From: Microbacterium aerolatum
GTDB taxonomy: Bacteria; Actinomycetota; Actinomycetes; Actinomycetales; Microbacteriaceae
Length of the DNA stretch: 49,517 bases
Direction: 5' to 3'
Assembly (NCBI RefSeq): GCF_007988825.1
Contig: NZ_BJUW01000019.1
Span: forward strand, 1-49,517
Of this stretch, positions 34,375-42,852 are shown one piece after another. Position 1 is the stretch's first letter; every line of letters starts with the position of its first letter. The position numbers and the translations under genes were made by a program. The notes under the pieces were generated by a model that was given only the letters and a program-made list of their open reading frames with translations, was not told where the DNA came from and searched no databases.

Positions 34375-35403
34375 GTGACTTCACGGACTGCCCGCCTCCC
34401 GCTCTCGTCGACCGCCCGCTGGATCATCGGCCTGAGCGCCGCAATCGTCGTCGCCGGCGTCATCGTCGTCTGGTGGGCGATCGTCGCCCAGAATGGCGCA
34501 GCGCAGGATGCCGCGGCATCCGATTCGCCTGCGGAGACCACCGAGCCTGCGACGACCGGGGCACCGACGCCGTCGGGCGTGCTGCCTGCCGAGACCGAGA
34601 TGGGCGTCGTCACGATCGCGGCGCGCGACCTCGACACGATGACCCGGTACTACCGCGACATCGTCGGGCTGACGGTCCTCGAGGAGTCCGACGAGGCTGC
34701 CGTGCTCGGTGTCGACGGGCCACTGATCCGCCTGGAGAGCACGGATGCCGGCGCCGACGATCCGCGCAGCGCCGGGCTCTATCACTCGGCGATCCTGTTC
34801 GACGATGCGCCGTCACTGGCGCGCACCCTGGTGAACATCGCCCAGCTCGCGCCCGAGTCGTACCAGGGCAGCGCCGACCACGCCGTGAGCCTGGCGTTCT
34901 ACGCGGTCGATCCCGAAGGCAACGGCGTCGAGCTGTACGTCGATCGGCCTCGCGAGGAGTGGGTCTGGGAGGACGGCAAAGTCGTGATGGGCAGCGCGAT
35001 GCTCGATCCGAACCAGTTCATCGACGAGAACCTGGACGGCGACGCATCCGGCACCGCGACCATGGGTCACGTGCACCTGCGGGTCGGCGACCTCGACACT
35101 GCCCGTGCCTTCTACTCCGACGTGCTCGGGTTCGACGTCACGGCCGAGGCTGACGGCGCGCTCTTCTACTCGGCCGGCGGCTACCACCATCACCTCGCCA
35201 CGAACACCTGGCAGAGCGCGGGGGCGGGAGCGCGAGACGAGAGCGCGGGGCTGCGCGGGATCACGGTCGCGGTGCCGGCGGCATCCGATCTCGACGCGCT
35301 TGTCGTCAGGCTGACGGATGCCGGCATCGAGCACTCCGCCGCCGAGGGCAGCGTCGTCACCGCCGACCCATGGGGGAACGCGGTGCGGTTCGTACTGGGT
35401 TGA
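34375..35403 (+). CDS. Membrane-anchored double VOC (extradiol dioxygenase-like) protein
   Basis: A 342-residue protein with an N-terminal membrane anchor (WIIGLSAAIVVAGVIVVWWAI, about 16-36) and a Ser/Thr/Pro linker. Two glyoxalase-like modules follow, one from VVTIAARDLDTMTRYYRDIVGL and one from TMGHVHLRVGDLDTARAFY. The second carries GGYHHHLATNTW, typical of catechol-2,3-dioxygenase-like VOC proteins. An outward-facing location is inferred from the anchor. The start is uncertain (GTG at 34375). An AT-rich stretch at 34322-34352 may hold its promoter. Confidence 0.8.
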   Translation: MTSRTARLPLSSTARWIIGLSAAIVVAGVIVVWWAIVAQNGAAQDAAASDSPAETTEPATTGAPTPSGVLPAETEMGVVTIAARDLDTMTRYYRDIVGLTVLEESDEAAVLGVDGPLIRLESTDAGADDPRSAGLYHSAILFDDAPSLARTLVNIAQLAPESYQGSADHAVSLAFYAVDPEGNGVELYVDRPREEWVWEDGKVVMGSAMLDPNQFIDENLDGDASGTATMGHVHLRVGDLDTARAFYSDVLGFDVTAEADGALFYSAGGYHHHLATNTWQSAGAGARDESAGLRGITVAVPAASDLDALVVRLTDAGIEHSAAEGSVVTADPWGNAVRFVLG

Positions 35404-35475
35404 CGGGGCCTCGCGAAGATCGGTCGCCTGATCGGATGTGCAAACTTTTCGTTACCTGACCGTTGCATTCGTTAC

Positions 35476-35495
35476 CTCGCCGTTATACAGTTATC
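35476..35495 (+). promoter_or_regulatory. Putative promoter upstream of the marR leader
   Basis: TTGCAT (35463-35468), a 17-base spacer and TACAGT (about 35486-35491), in a stretch richer in A and T than its surroundings. CGTTACCT occurs twice just upstream, a possible activator or repressor site. It would produce a leader RNA running into the hairpin at 35561-35594. Confidence 0.5.
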
Positions 35496-35500
35496 GCACG

Positions 35501-35533
35501 GTGAATGTTTGCTGTGGCATCCACCGCATGTGA
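35501..35533 (+). CDS. Possible 10-residue Cys-Cys leader peptide before marR
   Basis: GTG to TGA encodes MNVCCGIHRM, beginning about 10 bases after the putative -10. TTGCA/TGCAA (35534-35538 with 35551-35555) directly follows the stop and then comes the long hairpin. The position mimics an attenuator peptide, but a frame this short with a GTG start can arise by chance and no ribosome binding site is seen. Confidence 0.2.
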   Translation: MNVCCGIHRM

Positions 35534-35560
35534 TTGCAGGACACTCTTGGTGCAAGGGAC

Positions 35561-35594
35561 AAGGGCCGGTCGGAAGCCTCTCCGACCGGCCCTT
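35561..35594 (+). terminator. Very stable 14-bp hairpin upstream of marR
   Basis: The arms aagggccggtcgga (35561-35574) and tccgaccggccctt (35581-35594) pair perfectly around a 6-base loop. No long T-run follows, as is common in actinobacterial terminators. It either ends a short transcript from about 35497 (a small RNA or leader of about 100 bases) or ends read-through from the VOC gene, leaving marR to a nearly leaderless TACTCT promoter 8 bases before its ATG. Confidence 0.65.
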
Positions 35595-35619
35595 CACCGT
35601 TCCACTACTCTTGTTTCTC

Positions 35620-36048
35620 ATGACAGACCGGAAGCTCGCGCTCGAAGCGTGGGAGGGCCTGTTCCGCGCGCAACACGAACTGTTCACGGCCATGAGCGCG
35701 GACTTCGAGAACACCCCGATCACCCAGAGCGAGTACGACGTGCTCCTAACCGTCGCTCGCGCGCCTGGCATGACCGCGCGACTGCGCGACGTGACGACGA
35801 ACATGCTGATCAGTCAGCCGAGCGTCTCCCGGCTCGTCGACCGCATGGTCGCGCGCGGACTCATCACCAAGGGCGCCGACCCGGAGGACGGGCGCGGATC
35901 GATCCTCACCGCGACGGATGCCGGCGCGCGCAGTTTCCGTGAGGTCGCCACCGCGCACAGCCGCTCGATCGTCGAGCGCATGTCCGCGCTCGACGAGGAA
36001 GAACTGCGCCACCTGCGCCGGCTGACCGAGAAGCTCCGCGCGCACTGA
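35620..36048 (+). CDS. MarR family transcriptional regulator
   Basis: A 142-residue dimeric winged-helix regulator. The core is ITQSEYDVLLTVARAPGMTA, then MLISQPSVSRLVDRMVARGL (recognition helix) and the wing DPEDGRGSILTATDAG, with C-terminal dimer helices. The target is unknown. The flotillin gene downstream has its own ribosome binding site and is separated by 92 bases. The ATG at 35620 follows TACTCT by 8 bases, close to a leaderless start. Confidence 0.9.
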   Translation: MTDRKLALEAWEGLFRAQHELFTAMSADFENTPITQSEYDVLLTVARAPGMTARLRDVTTNMLISQPSVSRLVDRMVARGLITKGADPEDGRGSILTATDAGARSFREVATAHSRSIVERMSALDEEELRHLRRLTEKLRAH

Positions 36049-36140
36049 CCGCGGCATCCCACCCCGCTCGACTCATGCCATCTCTGGCATAGTCGGGTGT
36101 GCAGATCCCGCACACGCGGGTTGCGAGGGAGGGAAGTTAC

Positions 36141-37769
36141 ATGGAGATCGCCGGAGCCGTCGGAATTCTGATCCTCGTCGGCATCGCCGTCGTCGTCCTG
36201 ATCGTGGTGGGCCTGATCGTGCTGCTGTTCGCACGCAGCTGGATCAAGGTCGCCCGCGCCGATGAGGCGCTGGTCATCTCGGGACGCAAGCAGAAGGTGC
36301 AGCGCGCCATCGTCAGCGCGGACGGGAGCAGCAGCTCCGAGATCGTCGATTCGCCGGTCACCGTCATCGTCAACGGCAAGTCGCTGGTCAACCCGATCAC
36401 GCAGCGCCACGAGATCATCTCCCTGCGCTCGCGCCAGGTGTCGCTGAACGCCGAGGCGCAGTCGCTCGACAGCGTGACCCTGAACGTCGACGGCGTCGCG
36501 ATCGTCAAGATCGGCTCGGACCCGCTGTACGTGCGCCGCGCAGCCGAGCGCTTCGCCTCGCAGGATGCCGCGATCGAGCAGTTCACGACCGAGCAGCTCG
36601 AGGGCGCGCTCCGAGGAATCGTGGCGACCCTCTCGGTCGTCGAGCTCATGCGCGAGCGCAAGAAGTTCTCCGACCAGATCGCCGCGGACGTCTCGCAGGA
36701 GCTCGCCGAGCAGGGCCTGATCCTCGACTCGTTCCAGATCAAGGGCATCACGGATGCCGTCGGCTACATCCAGTCGCTCGGTGCACCCGAGATCCAGTCG
36801 AAGCGTCAGTCCGCCGAGATCTCGCAGACCAACGCCGACCGTGCGATCAACCAGAAGATCATCGCCAACCAGGAATCCAACCTGGTCGAGCAGACGGCTC
36901 TCGACACGAACACCGCCAACGCGAACGCCGGCATCGGCCGCGCTCGCGCCGAAGCCGAGCAGGCCGAACACCTCGCTCGCGCCCAGGCGGAGCAGGCCGT
37001 CCTCCAGCAGAACGCCGAGAACCGTCAGGCTCAGCTGGATGCCGACGTCAAGCGCGTCGCGGACGCCCAGCGCTACGAGGCTGAGACCCGCGCGCAGGCA
37101 GACCTGTACACGCGCGAGCGCGCGGCAGAGGCTGCGGCGATCGAGCAGGTCAAGCAGGCAGAGGCCCGCACCCGCATCGCCGAACAGCAGGCCGAGGCCG
37201 ACCGCGCCCGCGCCGCAGGTGAGGCAGCAGCCGCCGAGGCCAAGGCAACCGGTGAGGCCAACGCGCTGCGCGCTCTCGCCGACGCCGAGGCCGAAGCACG
37301 CCGTCTGCGCGCGAACGCCGAGGCCGAAGCCATCCGCGCCGAGGGTGAAGCGCGGGCTGCCGCGACCGAGGCGGAGGCGAAGGCCATCGCGTCGAACCAG
37401 GAAGCGTTCCTGTCGCAGCGAGTGCTCGACGTGCTCCCCACTGTCATGGGCGAGTTCGCCAAGGGATACGCCACGATCGGCAGCGTCTCGATCATCGGCG
37501 GCTCCGGCGAGGACGGCGCATCGAACGTGGTGGGCGCCGACAGCGCGAAGGCGCTCAAGTCGGTGTTCGACAGCGTGAGCTCGGCGACAGGCCTCGACCT
37601 CGCCGCCATCATCCAGGGGCAGGCCGTCGGACGCGGCATCGGCGAGAGCATCGCGAACGCGCAGCCGGCAGCGCCGGCGTCCGCGCCGGCCGCCGCGTCT
37701 GCGCCGGCCAAGCGCTCGCGTGCGAAGGAGGAGGGCTCCACGCCCCCGCCGCCTGCTTCGGCAGAGTGA
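36141..37769 (+). CDS. Flotillin/SPFH family membrane scaffold protein
   Basis: A 542-residue protein. It has an N-terminal membrane segment (VGILILVGIAVVVLIVVGLI, about 7-26) and an SPFH domain from WIKVARADEALVISGRKQ to LGAPEIQSKRQ (about 36-220). A long Ala/Glu/Arg coiled coil of EA-repeats (about 230-420) and a variable C-terminal tail rich in Ala/Pro follow. Flotillins organise membrane domains and scaffold other proteins. A GGGAGGGAAG ribosome binding site precedes the ATG, unlike many genes here. No NfeD partner gene is adjacent. Confidence 0.92.
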   Translation: MEIAGAVGILILVGIAVVVLIVVGLIVLLFARSWIKVARADEALVISGRKQKVQRAIVSADGSSSSEIVDSPVTVIVNGKSLVNPITQRHEIISLRSRQVSLNAEAQSLDSVTLNVDGVAIVKIGSDPLYVRRAAERFASQDAAIEQFTTEQLEGALRGIVATLSVVELMRERKKFSDQIAADVSQELAEQGLILDSFQIKGITDAVGYIQSLGAPEIQSKRQSAEISQTNADRAINQKIIANQESNLVEQTALDTNTANANAGIGRARAEAEQAEHLARAQAEQAVLQQNAENRQAQLDADVKRVADAQRYEAETRAQADLYTRERAAEAAAIEQVKQAEARTRIAEQQAEADRARAAGEAAAAEAKATGEANALRALADAEAEARRLRANAEAEAIRAEGEARAAATEAEAKAIASNQEAFLSQRVLDVLPTVMGEFAKGYATIGSVSIIGGSGEDGASNVVGADSAKALKSVFDSVSSATGLDLAAIIQGQAVGRGIGESIANAQPAAPASAPAAASAPAKRSRAKEEGSTPPPPASAE

Positions 37770-37780
37770 TCCTTCTGAAG

Positions 37781-37813
37781 GGCGCCGGACGGACACCTGT
37801 TCCGTCCGGCGCC
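37781..37813 (+). terminator. Terminator after the flotillin gene
   Basis: GGCGCCGGACGGA and TCCGTCCGGCGCC form a perfect 13-bp stem with a 7-base loop, starting 11 bases after the flotillin stop and followed by TTCGTCGTT. The placement and stability make termination likely. The remaining bases up to the helicase start at 37942 show no gene. Confidence 0.85.
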
Positions 37814-37941
37814 TTCGTCGTTCCCTGCGGCTCCGCCTGGCGGCATCCCGATGTCCGAGAACTTGCGGGTGCGCAGTACCGTCACCCGCAACAACCCGGA
37901 CGCGTTGGGCGAGCGCCACCCGTCCGCGGGAGGATGGAGAG

Positions 37942-40503
37942 GTGAGCACCTCCGCGTTCGACATCGCCGCCATCGGGGATGGGCTCGCCTTCGCGGCCGC
38001 ACTCGGTGACCTGGATGCTGCGCTCGAGAGCTCGGCCGTCGTCGTCAGCGCGCCGCCGGGCACCGGCAAGACCACGCTCGTGCCGCCCGTTCTCGCCAAC
38101 CGCTCCACGGGCCGTGTGATCGTGACGCAACCGCGTCGGGTCGCCGCACGCGCCGCCGCTCGCCGCTTGGCCCAGCTCGACGGATCAGCGGTCGGCACCC
38201 GGATCGGCTTCACGGTCCGCGGTGAGCGCCAGGTCGCCTCCGACACTCGCATCGAGTTCGTCACGGCGGGCGTGCTGCTGCGCCGCCTGCTCTCGGACCC
38301 GGGACTCGACGGCGTCGACGCCGTCATTCTCGACGAGGTTCATGAGCGCGCGCTCGAGACCGACCTTCTGATCGGACTCCTCGGCGAGGTGCGCGAGCTC
38401 CGCGACGACCTCGCCCTCGTCGCCATGTCGGCCACGCTGGATGCCGAGAAAGTGGCCGCCGTGATCGGCGCGGATGCCGCGCCCGCTCCCATCGTGACCC
38501 AGACGGTGCCGCAGCATCCGCTCGAGGAGCGCTGGGCGCCGAGCCCCGCACCTCGGCTCGACGAGCGCGGAGTCACCCGAGGCTTCCTCGACCATGTCGC
38601 GGGCGTCGCGGCATCCGCGGGTCTGGATCTGTTCCGCGCGGATCCGGACGCCGACGTCCTCGTCTTCGCACCCGGCGCGCGCGAGGTGTCCGAGATCGCC
38701 CGCCGGATCCAGCAGATCTCCGACGAGGTCGACGTCCGTGAACTGCACGGTCAAATGCCCGCCGCAGCGCAGGACGCCGTGATCCGCGGCCGCAGTGTCC
38801 ATGAGCCCCCGCGCATCATGGTCACGACCTCGCTCGCCGAGTCCTCCCTCACGGTTCCGGGCGTGCGACTCGTCGTCGACACCTGCCTCTCCCGCTATCC
38901 GCAGCGCGATGCCGCCCGCGGCATGAGCGGACTCGTCACCGGCCCCACCTCTCGCGCCTCGGCCGTTCAACGCGCCGGGCGCGCGACGCGCCTGGGGCCC
39001 GGAACCGTCATCCGCTGCGTCGACGAACGCACGTTCGCGGCGGCTCCGGCGCGGCCGACTCCCGAGATCGCGACGACCGATCTCACAGATGCCGCGCTGC
39101 TGCTCGCGTGCTGGGGTGCACCGGGCGGGGCAGGTCTCTGCCTCCTCGACCCGATGCCCGCCGACAACCTGCGCGACGCCCTCAGCGTGCTGCGCGGTCT
39201 CGGCGCGATCGACGACGACGGCCGTGCCACAGCTGAGGGACATGAGCTCGCGCGTGTGCCGGCCGACCCGCGCCTCGGCCGCGCGCTGCGCGACGGCTCT
39301 GCGCTGGTGGGTGCGAGGTTCGCCGCCGAGGTGGTCGCGCTGCTCAGCGGCGAGGCCCGCATCGCCGACGGGGATATCGGGTCCGCGCTCGTCGCCATGC
39401 GGAACGGCCGCACACCGGATTCTCGGAGCTGGACGCAGGAGGTCACCCGCCTCCTCCGCTCCGCGCCCGCCGCGCCAGCAGGACCGACCGCGCCGACCAC
39501 CGACGACGTCGGCCTCGTCGTCGCCCTCGCGTTCCCCGACCGGATCGCCAGGCGCGTGGACCGCTCGGCGCACGGAGCGACCTTCCTGCTGGCATCCGGC
39601 ACCCGCGCCGGGGTCAGCGGTCCTCTCGCCGATGCGGAATGGCTGGCGGTCGCGGATGTCTCGCGCGCGCAGGGGCGCGCGGCAGGCGGCACCGGAGCCG
39701 TCATCCGCGCCGGCGCCGCGATCTCCGAGGAACAGGTCGAGCAGGCGGCCGGCCACCTCATCACCGACCGGACAGAGGCCGACTTCGTGGACGGACGCGT
39801 CATCGCACGTCGCGAGCGACGCGTCGGCGCGATCGTGCGTTCCTCGGTTCCCGTGCGCGCCCAGGCCGGCGACGGCGGTCACGATGCCGTGCGCCGGGCG
39901 ATCGAGCAGAAGGGCCTCGGAGTCTTCACCTGGTCGGATGCCGCGGACGAGCTCCGCCGTCGGCTCGCGCTGCTGCATCGCGAGCTCGGGGCGCCGTGGC
40001 CCGACGTGTCGGATGCCGCGCTGCTCGACGACCTGGACACCTGGCTCGGGCCGGAACTCGATTCGCTGGCGAGCGGCGCCCCCGCCGCGCGCATCGACCT
40101 CACCCCTGCGCTGCGCCGGCTGCTGCCGTGGCCGGCCGCCTCAGAGCTCGATGCCCTCGTCCCCGAACGCCTCGAGGTGCCGAGCGGCTCGCGCGTTCGC
40201 GTCGTCTACCCGCCGCTCGACGATCCGGCAGCGCGGCCGGTGGTCGCGGTGAAGCTGCAGGAGTGCTTCGGGTGGGCCGAGACGCCCCGACTGGTGGGCG
40301 GACGGGTGCCGGTGCTGTTCCATCTGCTCTCGCCGGCGGGGCGTCCGCTGGCTGTCACCGACGACCTCGCGTCGTTCTGGTCTGGACCGTACGCGCAGGT
40401 GCGCGCCGAGATGCGGGGACGGTACCCGAAGCATCCGTGGCCGGAGGATCCGTGGGATGCGGTGCCGACCCGGCACACGAAGAGTCGGGCAGGGCGGGAG
40501 TGA
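37942..40503 (+). CDS. hrpB: HrpB-type ATP-dependent DExH helicase
   Basis: An 853-residue DEAH/RHA helicase. Motif I is SAPPGTGKTTLVPPVL, motif II is AVILDEVHERALETDLLIG (DEVH), and motif III is AMSATLD. The C-terminal RecA domain contains ATRLGPGTVIR and the preceding QRAGRA (motif VI). The helicase-associated region is followed by the HrpB-specific C-terminal domain ending HPWPEDPWDAVPTRHTKSR. Its RNA substrate is unknown in most bacteria. The GTG at 37942 has GGAG upstream and GAGGAT 6 bases before it. A repeat unit follows 17 bases after the stop. Confidence 0.93.
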   Translation: MSTSAFDIAAIGDGLAFAAALGDLDAALESSAVVVSAPPGTGKTTLVPPVLANRSTGRVIVTQPRRVAARAAARRLAQLDGSAVGTRIGFTVRGERQVASDTRIEFVTAGVLLRRLLSDPGLDGVDAVILDEVHERALETDLLIGLLGEVRELRDDLALVAMSATLDAEKVAAVIGADAAPAPIVTQTVPQHPLEERWAPSPAPRLDERGVTRGFLDHVAGVAASAGLDLFRADPDADVLVFAPGAREVSEIARRIQQISDEVDVRELHGQMPAAAQDAVIRGRSVHEPPRIMVTTSLAESSLTVPGVRLVVDTCLSRYPQRDAARGMSGLVTGPTSRASAVQRAGRATRLGPGTVIRCVDERTFAAAPARPTPEIATTDLTDAALLLACWGAPGGAGLCLLDPMPADNLRDALSVLRGLGAIDDDGRATAEGHELARVPADPRLGRALRDGSALVGARFAAEVVALLSGEARIADGDIGSALVAMRNGRTPDSRSWTQEVTRLLRSAPAAPAGPTAPTTDDVGLVVALAFPDRIARRVDRSAHGATFLLASGTRAGVSGPLADAEWLAVADVSRAQGRAAGGTGAVIRAGAAISEEQVEQAAGHLITDRTEADFVDGRVIARRERRVGAIVRSSVPVRAQAGDGGHDAVRRAIEQKGLGVFTWSDAADELRRRLALLHRELGAPWPDVSDAALLDDLDTWLGPELDSLASGAPAARIDLTPALRRLLPWPAASELDALVPERLEVPSGSRVRVVYPPLDDPAARPVVAVKLQECFGWAETPRLVGGRVPVLFHLLSPAGRPLAVTDDLASFWSGPYAQVRAEMRGRYPKHPWPEDPWDAVPTRHTKSRAGRE

Positions 40504-40520
40504 GCGGTGCGTCGGGATGA

Positions 40521-40624
40521 TAGCTTCGACTCGCTGCGCTCGCTCAACCCGTTTCGTCTTCGGCGGCTCCGCCGCCTCCGCTCAACGACCCGCGGGTGGG
40601 CGGCGTCCGCTCAACGAGCCGCGG
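40521..40624. repeat. Copy of the dispersed intergenic repeat
   Basis: It begins agcttcgactcgctgcgctc, continues with the shared ccgtttcgtct and tcaacgacccgcg blocks to about 40595, and is followed by a partial second end (gcgtccgctcaacgagccgc). A small CGGCGG-CTC-CGCCG hairpin lies in the middle. It occupies the gap between the convergent hrpB and ABC permease genes, so it could act as a two-way terminator. The remaining bases to 40660 show nothing. Confidence 0.75.
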
Positions 40625-40660
40625 CGTGTCGTCCGCATGACGAACCACGGGGCGGGCCGG

Positions 40661-41395
40661 CTAGCGGGTGCGACGGCGCAGGGTGAGTGAGGCCAGCAAC
40701 AGAGCGCCGACGGCGAAGGCCACGACGATGAGCAGCGGCCCGAACACGTCCCACCCCTCATCCCCCGCCGCGACCGCATTGATCGTGTCGATCGCGTAGC
40801 TGAGCGGCAGCCAGTCCGAGATCGCGTGCAGCACGTCCGGCATCTGATCGCGCGGCATGAACAGTCCACCGAGGATGATCTGTGGGAACACCAGCAGCGG
40901 CATGAACTGCACGGCCTGGAACTCGGTCTGCGCGAACGCACTGGCCAGCAGGCCGAGGGCCGTGCCGAGTAGTGCATCGACGACGGCGACGAGCCCGAGC
41001 TGCCACAGCGGTCCTTCGACCTCGAGCCCGCAGACCCAGACCGCGAAGGTCACGGTGATCACCGCCTGCAGCAGCGCCATCAGCCCGAATGCCAGTGCGT
41101 ACCCGAGGATGAAGTCCGGCTTCTCCAGCGGCGTCGTCATCAGCCGTTCCAGCGTTCCCGAGCGCCGCTCCCGCAGCGTAGTGATAGACGTGATCAGGAA
41201 CATCACGATGAACGGGAACAAGGCGAGGATGGCCCCGCCGAACTGGTCGAACACGCCCTCCTGGTCGCTGAACAGCCACGCGAACAGCCCGACGAGCAGG
41301 CTCGGCGCGATCAGCATGAGCGCGATCGAGCGCGGGTCGTGCCGCAGCTGGGCGAGCACGCGTCCGGCGGTCGCCAGCGTCCTACGGCCGTTCAT
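40661..41395 (-). CDS. ABC-2 type exporter permease
   Basis: A 244-residue permease with about six membrane segments. It has LRHDPRSIALMLIAPSLLVGL near the start, then TLRERRSGTLERLMTTPLEK, the ABC-2 loop, and LGGLFMPRDQMP late. The ATG at 41395 overlaps the ATPase stop by 4 bases (ATGA), so translation is coupled. Export of an unknown compound is inferred. Last gene of the TetR-ATPase-permease operon. Confidence 0.92.
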   Translation of the reverse strand: MNGRRTLATAGRVLAQLRHDPRSIALMLIAPSLLVGLFAWLFSDQEGVFDQFGGAILALFPFIVMFLITSITTLRERRSGTLERLMTTPLEKPDFILGYALAFGLMALLQAVITVTFAVWVCGLEVEGPLWQLGLVAVVDALLGTALGLLASAFAQTEFQAVQFMPLLVFPQIILGGLFMPRDQMPDVLHAISDWLPLSYAIDTINAVAAGDEGWDVFGPLLIVVAFAVGALLLASLTLRRRTR

Positions 41396-42198
41396 TCTCC
41401 GGCTCCTACTTCGTGCTCGCGTGCTTCGCGCCGCGACCTGCGGGTGTCGCCGGACGCCGATGCAGGCGGCGATGCGGATGCTTCGCGGTCGCGCTCGATC
41501 AGGGCGAGGAAGGCGGCCTCCGGGTCTGCGGTGCCGGTGTCCGTCAGGAGCGACGACGGGGTCGTGTCGGCGATGATCCGGCCCTCGCGCATCAGCAGCA
41601 ACCGGTCGCAGCGCTGCGCTTCGTCCATGACGTGGCTCGAGACGACCATCGTCACGCCGCGATCGACGAGCCCGCGGAACAGCTGCCACAGATCCGAGCG
41701 CAGCACCGGGTCGAGACCGACGGTCGGCTCGTCGAGCACGACCAGCTCCGGCGCGCCGATCAACGCCATCCCGAGCGACACTCGGGTGCTCTGCCCGCCG
41801 CTCAGGGAGTCGACCAGCTGCCCCGCCTGTCCCTGCAGTCCCACTTCGTCGATGACGCGGTCGACGTCCCCCTTCGGCGCCTTCAGCAGCGAGGCGACGT
41901 AGCTGAGGTTCTGCCGCACGCTCAGGTCGCCGTACACGGCCGCGCCCTGCGTGCCGTACGCCACGCGGTGCCTGAGCTGTCGCGACCCGCCCGGCTCGCC
42001 GAGGACCGTGACGTCACCGGATGCGATCTTCTGCACGCCGACGATCGATCGCATGAGCGTCGTCTTGCCGCAACCCGACGGCCCCAGCAGGCCGGTGATT
42101 TGGCCTCGCGGGATCGTGAGGTCCACGCCGTCGAACACGCGCACAGCACCGCGGCGCACGTGCAGGCCCGTGATCTCGACAGCGGAATTATTCATCAT
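41392..42198 (-). CDS. ABC exporter ATP-binding protein
   Basis: A 268-residue ATPase. Walker A is LLGPSGCGKTTLMRSIVG, the signature is SLSGGQSTRVSLGMAL, and Walker B is LVVLDEPTVGLDP. MVVSSHVMDEAQRCDRLLL carries the H-loop. A Ser/Ala/Arg-rich tail (about 240-268) is probably disordered. The ATG at 42198 lies 7 bases after CATTAT and inside a 24-bp palindrome, so its start codon is itself operator sequence. The second ATG (42195) is an alternative. Confidence 0.92.
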   Translation of the reverse strand: MMNNSAVEITGLHVRRGAVRVFDGVDLTIPRGQITGLLGPSGCGKTTLMRSIVGVQKIASGDVTVLGEPGGSRQLRHRVAYGTQGAAVYGDLSVRQNLSYVASLLKAPKGDVDRVIDEVGLQGQAGQLVDSLSGGQSTRVSLGMALIGAPELVVLDEPTVGLDPVLRSDLWQLFRGLVDRGVTMVVSSHVMDEAQRCDRLLLMREGRIIADTTPSSLLTDTGTADPEAAFLALIERDREASASPPASASGDTRRSRREAREHEVGAGE

Positions 42199-42210
42199 GT
42201 GATGAATAAT
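42187..42210. promoter_or_regulatory. Perfect palindromic operator over the ABC operon start codon
   Basis: ATTATTCATC, four bases, then GATGAATAAT is a perfect 10-bp inverted repeat, strikingly A+T-rich in this genome. It covers the -10 (CATTAT, 42206-42211) and both candidate ATGs of the ATPase gene. The TetR gene ends 36 bases upstream on the same strand, so TetR is the likely binder, silencing the exporter until its ligand is present. Confidence 0.75.
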
Positions 42211-42245
42211 GCACCCGTGGCCTTCACCGGTCAAGGGCGTGCGGA

Positions 42246-42833
42246 TCAGCCGAACAGGTACCGCTGGATGGTGGGTCCGATCCGCGCCACGAGTTCGTCG
42301 ACGGAGGCCTCAGCCATGGCGGGGAGCTTGACGACATGCCGGGCGATGATCAGTCCCGCGATCTGAGATGCGACCAGCGTCGCGCGCAGATCGGCATCCG
42401 GGGCATCCAGTTCGGCGGCGATCCGCGGCAGCAGTTCGCGCGCGAGGAAACCGGTGACCAGCGGCCCCGTCAGCTTTCCGCTGATGGCGGTGCGCAGCAC
42501 CATGACGCCGCGCTTTCGCACATCCGGACGCTCGAACGACTCCAGCACGAAGCGCACGATGCGCTCCCCTGCGTCGCCTGGGCGCTCGCGCAGGATGGCG
42601 GGGACCTCGAGGTCGGGGCGGACGGGGAAGCCGGCGACCTCCGCGAACAGATCCGCCTTGCTCCCGAAGTAGTGGTGCACCAGCGCCGCATCGACGCCTG
42701 CGCCCGCTGCGATCGCGCGCATGGTGGCGCCGTCGTAGCCGTGCTCACCGAACTCGTGCATCGCTGCCGCGGCGATCCGCTCGCGGGCGTCAGAGTCACC
42801 GGGCGGCCGTCCTCGGCCGCGTCTGCTCACCAT
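42246..42833 (-). CDS. TetR family transcriptional regulator
   Basis: A 195-residue repressor. Residues 1-65 form the DNA-binding part: RERIAAAAMHEFGEHGYDGA, then ATMRAIAAGAGVDAALVHHYFGSKADL (the helix-turn-helix with the HHYFGSK hallmark). The rest is a ligand-binding helical domain with a TetR_C-like GLIIARHVVKLPAMA region. The ATG at 42833 follows TAGGCT by 6 bases. It lies just upstream of the exporter genes on the same strand and probably controls them through 42187-42210. Confidence 0.93.
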   Translation of the reverse strand: MVSRRGRGRPPGDSDARERIAAAAMHEFGEHGYDGATMRAIAAGAGVDAALVHHYFGSKADLFAEVAGFPVRPDLEVPAILRERPGDAGERIVRFVLESFERPDVRKRGVMVLRTAISGKLTGPLVTGFLARELLPRIAAELDAPDADLRATLVASQIAGLIIARHVVKLPAMAEASVDELVARIGPTIQRYLFG

Positions 42834-42852
42834 GCGGACAGCCTACGACCGG

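Noticed and set aside
40561..40577. The CGGCGG-CTC-CGCCG hairpin as an independent terminator
   Set aside because: It lies inside the dispersed repeat and has no T-run, so it is described as part of that repeat rather than as a separate feature.
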